Shown here in pieces: positions 48,548 through 56,648 of a DNA stretch of 64,000 nt. Position numbers and translations under genes: made by a program. This DNA is from Bacillota bacterium (GTDB lineage Bacteria > Bacillota > Clostridia > Christensenellales > UMGS416). Where the stretch lies: positions 62,001 through 126,000 of the forward strand of contig JAEWRW010000063.1 in the NCBI GenBank assembly GCA_023398815.1. The letters run 5' to 3'. The notes under the pieces were generated by a model that saw only the letters and a list, made by a program, of their open reading frames with translations, was not told the DNA's origin and did not search any database. Numbering within the stretch: position 1 is the stretch's first letter; every line of letters begins with the position of its first letter.

Positions 48548-49840
48548 TTAGTCAGCGGCGGACAGCGCGATCTCTTCTTCCTCCGCCAGCGCGCCCTCCA
48601 CCGGGGCGGCAACTGCCGTCTCCACCGGGGGCTCGTAGTTGATGAATCGATGGAACGCGCGGCCAAAGCACGCGGGCACCGCGCAGGCCAGCGTGGCGAT
48701 GAAGGCGACCTGAATGGTCAGATGGGTGCCGATCAAGCGTCCCAGCAGGCCGCTCACCATCATGGCAATGGGCATGAGGCCACCCATGAAGGTGTTGAGA
48801 ATGCCGAAGACCTTACCGCGGTTCTCGGGCACCACGGTGATCTGCATGATGGTCTGCAGCAGTACGTTCACGAGGGCGTTGCACACGCCCGCCAGCACCG
48901 CCAGTGCGACCATGAGCCAATAGACCCGAAGGAAAGCAATGGACACCATCAGCACGCCCATGGCCACCAGCGCCCCGCAGAACACCAGAGCCCGGCGGTG
49001 GGCCGGAAGCTTGATGACCGAGAGCAGCAGCATGCCCACGATGGAACCGGCGGTGATGGCACCCATAACGAAGCCGTAGCGGCTGGCCCCCAGCCAGGGC
49101 GTTTCGTCGAAGTAAGGGATGAACAGCGTCATGCCGATGACGGCAAAGAAGTTGAGGAATGCCCCCACGGCAATGAGGGAACGCAGACCTGCGTTGTGCC
49201 AGATGTAGCGGAAACCCTCGGCCATATCGACCAGCACATGGCGCTGTACGGCGGGCGCTGTCCGCTTGGGGATGCGCACAAAAATCTGCGCCACCGCGGC
49301 GTAGAGGAACGTGATGCCATTGATGAGGAACACGCCCTGAGCCTTGAGGGCCGTGAACAGCAGGCCGCCGGCCGAAGGGCCTACGACCTCGGTGAGAGCG
49401 GTGGAGAGGCTGCGTGCCGAGTTGGCCTTGGTCAGCAACTCCCGGTCCACCAGATCGGGCAGGGCTGAGCCCATCGCCGGGGAGAAGAACGCCCCGAAGG
49501 AACCGGCCAACAGCGCCAGCGGATAGATGAGCCAGAACGGGAAGATCTGAAACACCATGAGTGCGCCCATCAGCAGGAAGATGATGCCCCGCAGGCCGTC
49601 GGCCCCGATCATCAGCCACTTGCGGTTCAGCCGGTCGGCCAGGGTACCGGCCAGCGGCCCCAGCACGATCTGCGGGATGGAAAAGCAGGCCATGACCATG
49701 CCCATGGCCGCCTCGTTCTTGGTGACGTTGTAGGCCCAGAAGCCCAGCGCCACCGAAAAGATGGCGTTGCCGAAGTCTGACACCAGCTGGCCCTGCCACA
49801 GCAGCAGGAAGTCCCTCGTCCATAGTTTAGCTTTGTTCAT
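48548..49840 (-). CDS. MFS transporter, drug/siderophore exporter type
   Basis: 430 residues with 12 hydrophobic segments and motif A GTLADRLNRKWLMIGADG. The start LWTRDFLLLWQGQLVSDFGNAIFSVALGFW and the segment DLVDRELLTKANSARSLSTALTEVVGPSAGG are typical of the EntS/MefA-like exporter group. ATG 49840 has AGAAAGGA upstream. Substrate unknown. Confidence 0.87.
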   Translation of the reverse strand: MNKAKLWTRDFLLLWQGQLVSDFGNAIFSVALGFWAYNVTKNEAAMGMVMACFSIPQIVLGPLAGTLADRLNRKWLMIGADGLRGIIFLLMGALMVFQIFPFWLIYPLALLAGSFGAFFSPAMGSALPDLVDRELLTKANSARSLSTALTEVVGPSAGGLLFTALKAQGVFLINGITFLYAAVAQIFVRIPKRTAPAVQRHVLVDMAEGFRYIWHNAGLRSLIAVGAFLNFFAVIGMTLFIPYFDETPWLGASRYGFVMGAITAGSIVGMLLLSVIKLPAHRRALVFCGALVAMGVLMVSIAFLRVYWLMVALAVLAGVCNALVNVLLQTIMQITVVPENRGKVFGILNTFMGGLMPIAMMVSGLLGRLIGTHLTIQVAFIATLACAVPACFGRAFHRFINYEPPVETAVAAPVEGALAEEEEIALSAAD

Positions 49841-50031
49841 GGGCGAATCCTTTCTCTCCAACAAATCCTATCCATCGTTGGTCGCGCCAAAGGCCCTTCC
49901 CGTTCCCCATGGAACTGGATTTCGTCATTTTGCGGAAATTGAATGCGAGGATTTTGGCACAGGTGCCCAACAAAGGATAACAAGCCACCTGCCTGCGCAG
50001 GGGTTATGGCAACCTGAGGTCGGTATGGCCG

Positions 50032-50352
50032 TCAGGTTTTGGCGTCCACCAGCACCACGATCTCCGCGATGAACTGGCTGAGCCAAGGGATGTTCTGCCA
50101 CACCAGCTGGCGCATGGCATAGAGTAACACCGCGCCCAAAATGGTGAACCCCACCGACATGCCAAGCCCACGGGCCAGGCCGGCGACAAAGTTTAAAAAC
50201 AGCAACCGGCGAGGGCTGCTCAAATACCGTCGGTATTCGGCAAAATCAGGGTCTGTGGGCAGGGCATCGCCCCGGGCATCCCGAGGCCCGTCATCGGGTG
50301 CGGGTGCCGCGGGCCGGCGACGCCGGCCCAGCCATCGGTCAAGCCTGCCCAT
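50032..50352 (-). CDS. DUF5665 small membrane protein
   Basis: 106 residues from ATG 50352 (GAGGAGC upstream). A basic N-terminus precedes a helix FLNFVAGLARGLGMSVGFTILGAVLLY (about 49-75) and an amphipathic end IPWLSQFIAEIVVLV, as in DUF5665. It overlaps divIVA by 14 bases and is the last gene of the division operon. Confidence 0.8.
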   Translation of the reverse strand: MGRLDRWLGRRRRPAAPAPDDGPRDARGDALPTDPDFAEYRRYLSSPRRLLFLNFVAGLARGLGMSVGFTILGAVLLYAMRQLVWQNIPWLSQFIAEIVVLVDAKT

Positions 50353-50917
50353 GCTCCTCAAATTGGCTGCCCTCCAGCCAAATTGCCTGGGCCGCACGGA
50401 TGTCTCGCAGAGGCATTCGCTGGGTGGCGTCAGACGCGAGCTCGGCGGGCGCTGCCTCCGCCGTCAGGTCGGGGAATTCCTCTTCCAACAGGCGAAGCTG
50501 ATCGCCCATAACGCGGCGGAGCATGGTTTTGATGTTGGCACTCTCAGCCTGCAGGGCCTCCAACCGGCGCTGGGCGGCCCGCACCTGCTCCTCGGCCTGG
50601 TCCATCCGGCGGCGGCTCTCCCGCTCGCTGTCAGCGAGGATGGCGGCGGCCTTCTCCCGGGAGGATTGCACCACGTCCTCGGCGGCCCGTTGGCCTGTCA
50701 GCAGCGTCTCTCGCAGGGTCTCCTGCATCTCATCCACCTGGGCCTCCCGGGCGGCAAGTTCCTCCACACGGGCGGTCAGGGCGGCGTTCTCGGCCTGCAG
50801 GCGGTCGATCTCCTGGGCGGCCTGCTCCAGCACATCGTCCACCTCGGCAATCTTGTAGCCGCGGAAGATCGTCTGCGTCAGGTCCCAGTCCCGCAGTTCC
50901 TTGCCCGTCAAAGCCAT
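50339..50917 (-). CDS. divIVA: DivIVA domain protein
   Basis: 192-residue cell-pole/septum protein. N-terminal LTGKELRDWDLTQTIFRGYKIAEVDDVLEQ is the DivIVA lipid-binding head (here with F-R-G-Y), followed by a long coiled coil (about 32-150). It recruits division and envelope factors to curved membrane. ATG 50917 has GGAGGAC upstream. Confidence 0.9.
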   Translation of the reverse strand: MALTGKELRDWDLTQTIFRGYKIAEVDDVLEQAAQEIDRLQAENAALTARVEELAAREAQVDEMQETLRETLLTGQRAAEDVVQSSREKAAAILADSERESRRRMDQAEEQVRAAQRRLEALQAESANIKTMLRRVMGDQLRLLEEEFPDLTAEAAPAELASDATQRMPLRDIRAAQAIWLEGSQFEEHGQA

Positions 50918-50950
50918 GGAGTCCTCCGTTCTGCCCCGGTCGGTCAACCC

Positions 50951-51712
50951 TTACCGGGTGCGTTCCAGTGTGATGCGGATGCGTCCGCTGCGCCGCGTGC
51001 GCCCGCTGGCATCGAGGAGCCGCGCCCGGCCCCGCCCCCGCAGCGACAGCAGCGCTCCCTCAGCAATCTGGTGGTCGGTTCTCTCCTCGGGCCGGTGGTC
51101 CACCTTCACCAAGCCGGCGCGTATGGCACGGGCCGCTTCCTCCCGGCTAAGGTCATAGACGGCGGCCACCACCGCGTCCAGTCGTAGCGACGGTACGGTG
51201 ACGGTCACTTCCTCCATGGCCTGGGCTGGCAGGGCCGCCAGAGGATCGGCCAGAATGGCGGTTCGCACGGTCACCCGTCCGGCTTTTGTCAGGTTGTCGG
51301 CCACAAAGGCCGCCATGGCCTCGGTGGCCCACAGCACGGCTTTGGATTCTTCCAGGGTAATATCACCCAGCCCATCGCGGTTTATTCCCAGCGCCAACAC
51401 GGCACCCAGGATGTCCCGATGGGCCGGCGAGCCATAGCGGCTGTCCCAGGTAATCTCCACCGCGCGCAGGGGCCAGTCTTGAACCTCGTCGGTCCAGGCC
51501 TGCCCATCGAAAGCCAATACCCGCCGCTCAAAGGGCAGGTCACCGCCAAAGGGCCGGCACTCCACCCCCGCGTCGCGGGCGGCGGCCTGGGCCAGCTGCT
51601 GCTCCCGCGGGTCAAGGAACCGGGTGAAGACCACCACACTGTCCCGTCCGGCACGCTCGGCCTGCTCCCGCAGGCGGGCGAGGAGCTGTTCCTCCTGCCG
51701 TGTCAGGTTCAT
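50951..51712 (-). CDS. ylmH: YlmH-like RNA-binding protein with S4 domain
   Basis: 253 residues. The N-terminal two-thirds match the YlmH family (VVVFTRFLDPREQQLAQAAA, WDSRYGSPAHRDILGAVLALGINRDGLGDI). The C-terminal S4 RNA-binding domain follows (SLRLDAVVAAVYDLSREEAARAIRAGLVKVD). In Bacillus the homologue sits in the division cluster and associates with ribosomes; here it lies between yggT and divIVA. Confidence 0.92.
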   Translation of the reverse strand: MNLTRQEEQLLARLREQAERAGRDSVVVFTRFLDPREQQLAQAAARDAGVECRPFGGDLPFERRVLAFDGQAWTDEVQDWPLRAVEITWDSRYGSPAHRDILGAVLALGINRDGLGDITLEESKAVLWATEAMAAFVADNLTKAGRVTVRTAILADPLAALPAQAMEEVTVTVPSLRLDAVVAAVYDLSREEAARAIRAGLVKVDHRPEERTDHQIAEGALLSLRGRGRARLLDASGRTRRSGRIRITLERTR

Positions 51713-52005
51713 GCGCCGTACAGATACAGGATGACCTTCAGCACAAACCAGCTGACGGCCTGGATGACGAGCATGGCCAACACCGGGGAGAAATCCAGCG
51801 GAATACGCCCCGGCGGGATGATGCGGTGCATGAGCGCCCGGCAGGGCGACAGCAACGGCTCAGCCAGGAAGTGCACCGCGCGCACCAGCGGGTTGTAGGG
51901 CGAGAGCGGGATCCAGCTTAAAATGACGCTGGCCAGAATGACGTAGGTGTAAATATCGAGCACCCAACGCAGGACGAAGAGCAGACGAATTCCTAGTTCA
52001 CCCAT
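51709..52005 (-). CDS. yggT: YggT family membrane protein
   Basis: 98 residues, two membrane helices, with the family signature SWIPLSPYNPLVRAVHFLAEPLLSPCR and MHRIIPPGRIPLDFSP. It overlaps ylmH by 4 bases and follows sepF by 3. Confidence 0.92.
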   Translation of the reverse strand: MGELGIRLLFVLRWVLDIYTYVILASVILSWIPLSPYNPLVRAVHFLAEPLLSPCRALMHRIIPPGRIPLDFSPVLAMLVIQAVSWFVLKVILYLYGA

Positions 52006-52008
52006 GGC

Positions 52009-52593
52009 TTACTCCGGCCGGCGGGGGTTGCTAAAATAGCTACCCCGGCCGCTGCGCAGGTCGTTGGTCAGGCTGCTGAGGACATTACCCGAGATGTCCA
52101 CATGGGGCGGCGCCAGCAGGAAGATGCCGCGGGAGACCTTGCGGATGCTGCCATCCACCCCGTAGACCGCGCCGGAGAGGAAGTCCAGCACCCGCTGGGC
52201 AATCTCCACGTTGAGGTCCTCCAGATTGGCGATGACCGGCCGGCCGCTCTTCAGGTCGTCGATGATGCGCTGGGTGTCGTCGTAGCTCTGGGGCTGGTAG
52301 ACAACCATGCGCATGCCACTGGCGGCCGAAGACGAGGATGAACTGGGCGCGCCCATGGGCACCACCCGGCTCTCATCGGCGCGGCGGGGCACCGGCTGGG
52401 GGGAGGCGGCCGGTTCGTCCATGCGGCGGCGCACCGTCGGCCGTGGGGCGGCGGCGCTGCCCATGCTGGCCGTGCGGCCCTGGGTGCCGTATGGGGTGGG
52501 CTGCTCCTCCTGGGGCTCCTCCGGCAGGTCTTCGCCCTCCCGGTCTTCAAAGCCCAGTATCGACAGGAATTTGCCCATGAATTTCTTTTCCAT
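52009..52593 (-). CDS. sepF: Cell division protein SepF
   Basis: 194 residues. N-terminal membrane-binding amphipathic helix (MGKFLSILGFEDRE), a long proline/serine-rich linker (about 25-90), and the SepF core RMVVYQPQSYDDTQRIIDDL...GRPVIANLEDLN...RVLDFLSGAVYG...GSIRKVSRGIFLLAP. It bundles FtsZ at the septum. Start 52593 has GGGAGAGAG upstream. Confidence 0.95.
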   Translation of the reverse strand: MEKKFMGKFLSILGFEDREGEDLPEEPQEEQPTPYGTQGRTASMGSAAAPRPTVRRRMDEPAASPQPVPRRADESRVVPMGAPSSSSSSAASGMRMVVYQPQSYDDTQRIIDDLKSGRPVIANLEDLNVEIAQRVLDFLSGAVYGVDGSIRKVSRGIFLLAPPHVDISGNVLSSLTNDLRSGRGSYFSNPRRPE

Positions 52594-52697
52594 TGCTCTC
52601 TCCCGCTTCGTCAAACGACCCGCTGCTGCCGGGCCTGTCTATCCCAGTTATTTTACAGGAATGAAACTCAATTGTCCATGCCCCCGTTTGACTCGGG

Positions 52698-53924
52698 TCA
52701 GTCGCCCGAAGGCTTGACCAACTGCATGCCCAGCGACAGCGCGCCCTCTTCGCCGCTCTCGCTAACGATGGCGTACTGGTCGTCCTGCCCCAGCAAGTTC
52801 ACGGCGATCTGGCGGGCCTTGCCGGAGCTGGCGCGCACCGTCACAAAGTACTGGTCGCCGTCCTTGCCGAGGTACTGCACCGGGATGCGGAACCCTTCCA
52901 CATCAGCGCCCAGGTGGCCATTGATGAGCCGGAGACTGATCATCTGCTGCACGCCCGCGGGCATCTGGAACACCACAAGCGTGGTGCGGCCCTGGGTCTC
53001 AACCTTCTTCACCGTGGCGGTCACCGGGTCGCTCATGCCGTCAAAGGTGACGTCGCAGGTGTTGCCCTCCACCAGGGAGCTCTCCCCCTTGGGCAGCAGC
53101 ACCACGGCGTACCACACCGATGGATCGACCACCCGGCAGATCTCCTCATCGGGCTCCACCACGTCGTCCGACTTCACCGCCTGACTCTGGCTCTGCAGAC
53201 TTCGCAGCAGTTCCTTCACGTTGGCGGGCGTCATCTTCTCAATGCTGTCCACGGTGAGCGTACTCTCGTACCCATCGAGGTAGAAGCTGACCAGCCCGTC
53301 AGCGGGTGCGGTCACAGACTTGCGGGTCTGGGCAATCTTGTCCTCCAGGTTGTCCCGTTGCTGGTAGTAGGTCTCCAGCATGTCATCGGGGGTAACGGCC
53401 TTCTCCATGTATTCCTTGCGCTCATCCATGTACTCCTGCAGCTGCCGCTCGTCGGCCAGCAGGCTCTGGGTTTGGCGGGCGGCGGCCTTGGTGCTGATCT
53501 GCTCCATCAGGTCGTCGATCTTGCTGTTGAGCGCGTCAAGGTCCTTGTTGACGAAGTCCTTGAGGATGTTGTTCTCCTGGTAGTCCTTGATCTTATCCTC
53601 CTGGATGAGGAGGTTCTCCAGATCGGTGGGCGAGTAACCCGTGAGGTACAAGAGGGCGACGGGGTCGTCCTTCTTGACTTCCTCCCCCTCGGCGGCAACG
53701 CAGGTGAGCTTGGCGTACTCGGTACTCTCCACCAGCTTTTCATCCCGCAGCACGATGGCGGTGATGGCCTCGTTGGACTCCAGCCGCCCCCACTCCACCC
53801 GGGCAGAGCGGAAGAGGCCGCTCACGGCCAGCACGCCCCAGGCAAGCAGGCTCACTGCTACCAGCAATATCAAATAAAATCGGGGTTTGATACGGTACTT
53901 GCGCCCGTACCGGCCGCCTTGCAT
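52698..53924 (-). CDS. HlyD-like membrane-fusion protein of the sepF cluster
   Basis: 408 residues. One N-terminal membrane helix (RFYLILLVAVSLLAWGVLAV, about 14-35) is followed by a HlyD/RND-adaptor-like periplasmic body: a lipoyl/barrel start, long coiled coil (about 95-190) and a barrel with LVSFYLDGYE and APADG. Proteins of this kind lie next to sepF in many Clostridia; partner transporter unknown. ATG 53924 is chosen because GGAGGA lies six bases before it. Confidence 0.82.
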   Translation of the reverse strand: MQGGRYGRKYRIKPRFYLILLVAVSLLAWGVLAVSGLFRSARVEWGRLESNEAITAIVLRDEKLVESTEYAKLTCVAAEGEEVKKDDPVALLYLTGYSPTDLENLLIQEDKIKDYQENNILKDFVNKDLDALNSKIDDLMEQISTKAAARQTQSLLADERQLQEYMDERKEYMEKAVTPDDMLETYYQQRDNLEDKIAQTRKSVTAPADGLVSFYLDGYESTLTVDSIEKMTPANVKELLRSLQSQSQAVKSDDVVEPDEEICRVVDPSVWYAVVLLPKGESSLVEGNTCDVTFDGMSDPVTATVKKVETQGRTTLVVFQMPAGVQQMISLRLINGHLGADVEGFRIPVQYLGKDGDQYFVTVRASSGKARQIAVNLLGQDDQYAIVSESGEEGALSLGMQLVKPSGD

Positions 53925-53963
53925 GGCCATTCCTCCGTCGCGTTTGTTTCCTATGGATAGTCC

Positions 53964-53993
53964 ATTATACTGCAATGGGCGCCGGACGGGCAA
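53964..53993 (-). promoter_or_regulatory. Promoter of the division/envelope operon
   Basis: -35 TTGCCC (53993-53988), 18-bp spacer, -10 TATAAT (53969-53964), about 40 bases before ATG 53924. Confidence 0.58.
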
Positions 53994-54443
53994 GTGTGGC
54001 GGCCGCCCAACGCCCGGCGGGCGATGGGCAGCCTTTCGCGTCCGACTGGTCGCGTGCTGCGCACGCTGCTCGTCCATGCAGCCTGGTCGCTGTGGCGCCG
54101 CCCGCGATTTGGACAGCTTGCTCACATTTTACCAAATTGGTCGCCGCGCATGTCGCCGACTCTCAGTCCCGCGTTGCGGCAGACGATTCTTTAGAATCGT
54201 TGAGAGCAGCGCGAGCAATACGAAGTATTGCGATGGACCGATCACAGGTGACAGCGCTCATGCCGGGTTCTCGGGATACGTTTCGCCGCGGATGGGGTTC
54301 TGTCGCCTGCCTCAACAAGTAGCTGTGTTCCCTCCCGCCGGATGAACCGGCGGTCGGTTCTTTACTTTCGAGCCCACGCTGCTTTTTCTTCTGATTCAGG
54401 TGGCCTGGTTGCTCGCCGTTCGAAGAGCGTTCGACCGGGCAAA
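53994..54443. other. Long non-coding gap with small hairpins
   Basis: No supported gene. It contains two adjacent hairpins with 7-bp stems (54183-54200, ACGATTC/GAATCGT; 54215-54231, GCAATAC/GTATTGC) and a GC hairpin CCGCCGG-ATGAA-CCGGCGG near 54336-54354. The motif GCCGGATGAACCG there recurs at 61382-61400 in another intergenic gap. Confidence 0.6.
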
Positions 54444-54472
54444 GAAAAAACCTTCCCGTTCGCACAGGAAGG
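54444..54472 (-). terminator. Terminator of the sigma-B-type operon
   Basis: CCTTCC (54472-54467 minus) pairs with GGAAGG (54456-54451) and is followed by TTTTTT on the minus strand, about 22 bases after the HATPase stop. Confidence 0.75.
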
Positions 54473-54494
54473 CAAAAGCAGACAAAGATAGACT

Positions 54495-54872
54495 TCAGTG
54501 CAGGGGCAGACGGGCGGTGATGCAGTTGCCGCAGTCGTTGAGCTCCACCGATTGGCAGATGCCACGCACGATGGCAAGGCCACGACCGCTCTCGCTGAAG
54601 ACATCGGCGGCTCTGCCAAGCTGCTCAGGCCCGATGCCCGCGCCGCCATCGTCCACAGTGATGCGCACCCCGTTGTCCTCCACGTTTACATCCACCCGAA
54701 CCGAGTTCTTCTGCCCGCCACCGTGCTTGAAGCCATTGGTGATGAGCTCACTGAGAACCAGCCGAAGATAGTAGCGCGTTTCCTCATCCAAGGGCCGAGA
54801 CGCCTGTGCCTGATGAACAAGCTGGCAGACAACCGGGCCCATTTGTTCGAGTGAGGCGACGGTAAATTGCAT
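54495..54872 (-). CDS. Second HATPase protein of the sigma operon (RsbW/SpoIIAB-like)
   Basis: 125 residues with GHKL ATPase motifs: N box LSELITNGFKHGGG, G1 VDDGGAGIG and G2 GRGLAIV. ATG 54872 has AGGAGG upstream. It is encoded downstream of the sigma factor and is distinct from the RsbW-like gene upstream. It is probably a serine kinase/anti-sigma or a phosphorelay partner. Confidence 0.85.
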   Translation of the reverse strand: MQFTVASLEQMGPVVCQLVHQAQASRPLDEETRYYLRLVLSELITNGFKHGGGQKNSVRVDVNVEDNGVRITVDDGGAGIGPEQLGRAADVFSESGRGLAIVRGICQSVELNDCGNCITARLPLH

Positions 54873-54939
54873 TAACAAGACCTCCTGGAACATTACTTCC
54901 CACGTCTAAGGAATGCCCAGGAAAACCGGCCTTGAAACA

Positions 54940-55677
54940 CTAGCCAAAGTGTTTTTTCTTCAGGGTCTCCAGAATGCGGCGCTCCATGCGGGAGACCGTC
55001 ATCTGTGTAATTCCCATGTCCCGGGCGATCTCCGCCTGGGTTTTGCCATGCAGATAGCGGTTGACGACGAGCTGGCGTTCCTGCTCGTTGAGGCCTTCCA
55101 ACAGGGAGCGGACGGTCTCGCGGTTCAGCACGGCCTCGTAGCCGCCGTCCTCCATGCCGAACATGGTTTCCATCGCCTCGCCTTCCTGGTTTTCCATGCC
55201 GTCAATGGCAAGGAATTGCAGGGAGGTCGTGGTTTCCAGCGCTTCCAGCGCGCGCTCCAAACTCACGCCCACGCGGGCGGCGGTCTCGGCGGTGGTGGGG
55301 TAGCGCCCCAGCTCGGCGGCAAGTTCCGTCTCGGCCCGGCGCAGACGGGCCGCCAGCTCCCCGGAGGAGCGCGGCGGCCGCATGACGGTGGAATAATCGC
55401 GAATGTAGTGCTTGAGGTCGCCCATCAGCGTGGGCAGGGCAAAGGCGGCAAACTTCACCCCTTTGCCGGGGTCAAAGCGCTCCAGCGCCCGCAGCAGCGA
55501 CATCATCGCCACCTGGTACAGGTCGTCAAACTCCAACCCAGGGCGGACGAACTTCCCGGCGGCCTTGCTGGCCAACGGGGAATAGCGCTCCACAATCTCG
55601 TTGCGCACGACGGTGTCGCGCGTGGCCGCATAGCGGCACAGCAGCGCCTCCACCCGATCGGTACCCGTTTCGCTCAA
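54940..55677 (-). CDS. Sigma-70 family factor, SigB/SigF/SigG-like
   Basis: 245 residues with region 2 FDDLYQVAMMSLLRALERFDPGKGVKFAAFALP, region 3 LGRYPTTAETAARVGVS and region 4 LNEQERQLVVNRYLHGKTQAEIARDMGITQMTVSRMERRIL. The TTG start at 55677 is preceded by GGGGGG and overlaps the anti-sigma stop by 4 bases. Operon order STAS, anti-sigma, sigma is that of sigB-type loci. Confidence 0.92.
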   Translation of the reverse strand: MSETGTDRVEALLCRYAATRDTVVRNEIVERYSPLASKAAGKFVRPGLEFDDLYQVAMMSLLRALERFDPGKGVKFAAFALPTLMGDLKHYIRDYSTVMRPPRSSGELAARLRRAETELAAELGRYPTTAETAARVGVSLERALEALETTTSLQFLAIDGMENQEGEAMETMFGMEDGGYEAVLNRETVRSLLEGLNEQERQLVVNRYLHGKTQAEIARDMGITQMTVSRMERRILETLKKKHFG

Positions 55678-56042
55678 CGATTGTCCCCCCTGGCCAGGAA
55701 GGTCACCTGCCCGGGCGCAACGGTCAGTTGCTCGGTCAGGGCCTCCAGCAGCGCCAGACTCAGGTCGGCGTCGATGTCTTCCTCCCGGGCGGTGAGTACG
55801 CCGGGATTGCGGCCATCCACGCTCACGCGGAGGCTGTCACTGTACACAAAAGTGATCTCCAGCCGCTCAAACCCCTGCCGGTCGTGGATCATGACGAGGC
55901 ATGCCTCAGCCACAGCGGCTTTGGTGTCCTCCATCTGTTCAATGCCCATGCCCAGCCGGCTGCAGATGCCGGAGGCAGCCAGCCGCACCACAAGCAGATG
56001 CTCCGCCTTGGCGGGGATGGTGATTGTTACGGTTTCCCCCAT
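55674..56042 (-). CDS. rsbW: Anti-sigma factor serine kinase, RsbW-like
   Basis: 122 residues. HATPase fold: an N-terminal strand MGETVTITIPAKAEHLLVVRL, helix EDTKAAVAEACLVMIHD and the late TAREEDIDADLSLALLEALTEQL. The kinase G boxes are weaker than in RsbW of Bacillus, so activity could be reduced. It sits between the STAS gene and the sigma factor, the position of RsbW/SpoIIAB. Confidence 0.78.
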   Translation of the reverse strand: MGETVTITIPAKAEHLLVVRLAASGICSRLGMGIEQMEDTKAAVAEACLVMIHDRQGFERLEITFVYSDSLRVSVDGRNPGVLTAREEDIDADLSLALLEALTEQLTVAPGQVTFLARGDNR

Positions 56043-56046
56043 GGTG

Positions 56047-56352
56047 TCAGTCCTCCAGCACGAAGGCTCCATCCAGCCCCGTCAGGTGAAAGATGCGCCG
56101 AATGTGAGGTTTCAAACCCTTGATGGTGAGGACACCGCCGTACTCCCGTACGCGGTTGAGTGCGCTGACCAGCACCCCAAGGCCGGTGCTGTCGATGTAG
56201 CCCATGCCGGTGGCATCCAGGTAAAGATCACACTTGCGCTCGTTGATGCAGTCGACCACCGTCTGCTTGAGCTCCGGCACGGCATACAGATCCATGTCCT
56301 TGTCCACCAACAATTCCCAGCGGGTGGCGCTTTCGTTGTAGGTCGCGTTCAT
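56047..56352 (-). CDS. rsbV: STAS anti-anti-sigma factor (RsbV/SpoIIAA-like)
   Basis: 101 residues with the phosphorylatable Ser in GYIDSTGLGVLVSALN (about 51-66) and a long helical end LKPHIRRIFHLTGLDGAF. It would bind the anti-sigma and release the sigma factor when dephosphorylated. GGGGAGAA lies before ATG 56352. Confidence 0.9.
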   Translation of the reverse strand: MNATYNESATRWELLVDKDMDLYAVPELKQTVVDCINERKCDLYLDATGMGYIDSTGLGVLVSALNRVREYGGVLTIKGLKPHIRRIFHLTGLDGAFVLED

Positions 56353-56421
56353 CCCATTCTCCCCTTGCGTACGATGTGACAAAAAATCCGTCAGCGACAG
56401 CGGCTCTCCCCTCGCTCCGCT

Positions 56422-56450
56422 ATTATGACCATAAATGATATTATTCACAA
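56422..56450 (-). promoter_or_regulatory. Promoter of the STAS/sigma operon
   Basis: -35 TTGTGA (56450-56445), 17-bp spacer, -10 CATAAT (56427-56422); a sigma-A-type match, about 70 bases before the STAS ATG. Confidence 0.5.
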
Positions 56451-56566
56451 TAATAGTACAAAATCCCCATGAAGTCCAGAGGATTCCCGCCATTTGAAAC
56501 CGGTTGCAGTGTGGTTTCGTGTCATTTTGCATTGGTTCTGCGCCGGAAAGATGACAAATGGGACAA

Positions 56567-56595
56567 CAGTGCCCCGGCGACGAACCGGGGCACTG
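56567..56595 (-). terminator. Terminator after the secreted repeat protein
   Basis: 11-bp perfect stem CAGTGCCCCGG/CCGGGGCACTG around a 7-base loop, 54 bases after the stop at 56649. Short T-run only. Confidence 0.55.
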
Positions 56596-56648
56596 TACTT
56601 TGAGGCAAAGGGGTGATGGACACCGTCCGTGGGCCAATGGACCGGCGG

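Noticed and set aside
47957..49468. 503-codon plus-strand open frame over the MFS genes
   Set aside because: Low-complexity His/Gln-rich shadow of two real membrane-protein genes and their gap.
54940..55677. Naming the sigma factor SigF or SigG
   Set aside because: The STAS/anti-sigma/sigma order fits both sigB-type and spoIIA-type loci; sequence by eye cannot separate them.
54913..56379. 488-codon plus-strand open frame over the sigma operon
   Set aside because: Antisense to four genes with clear domains; composition typical of shadow frames.
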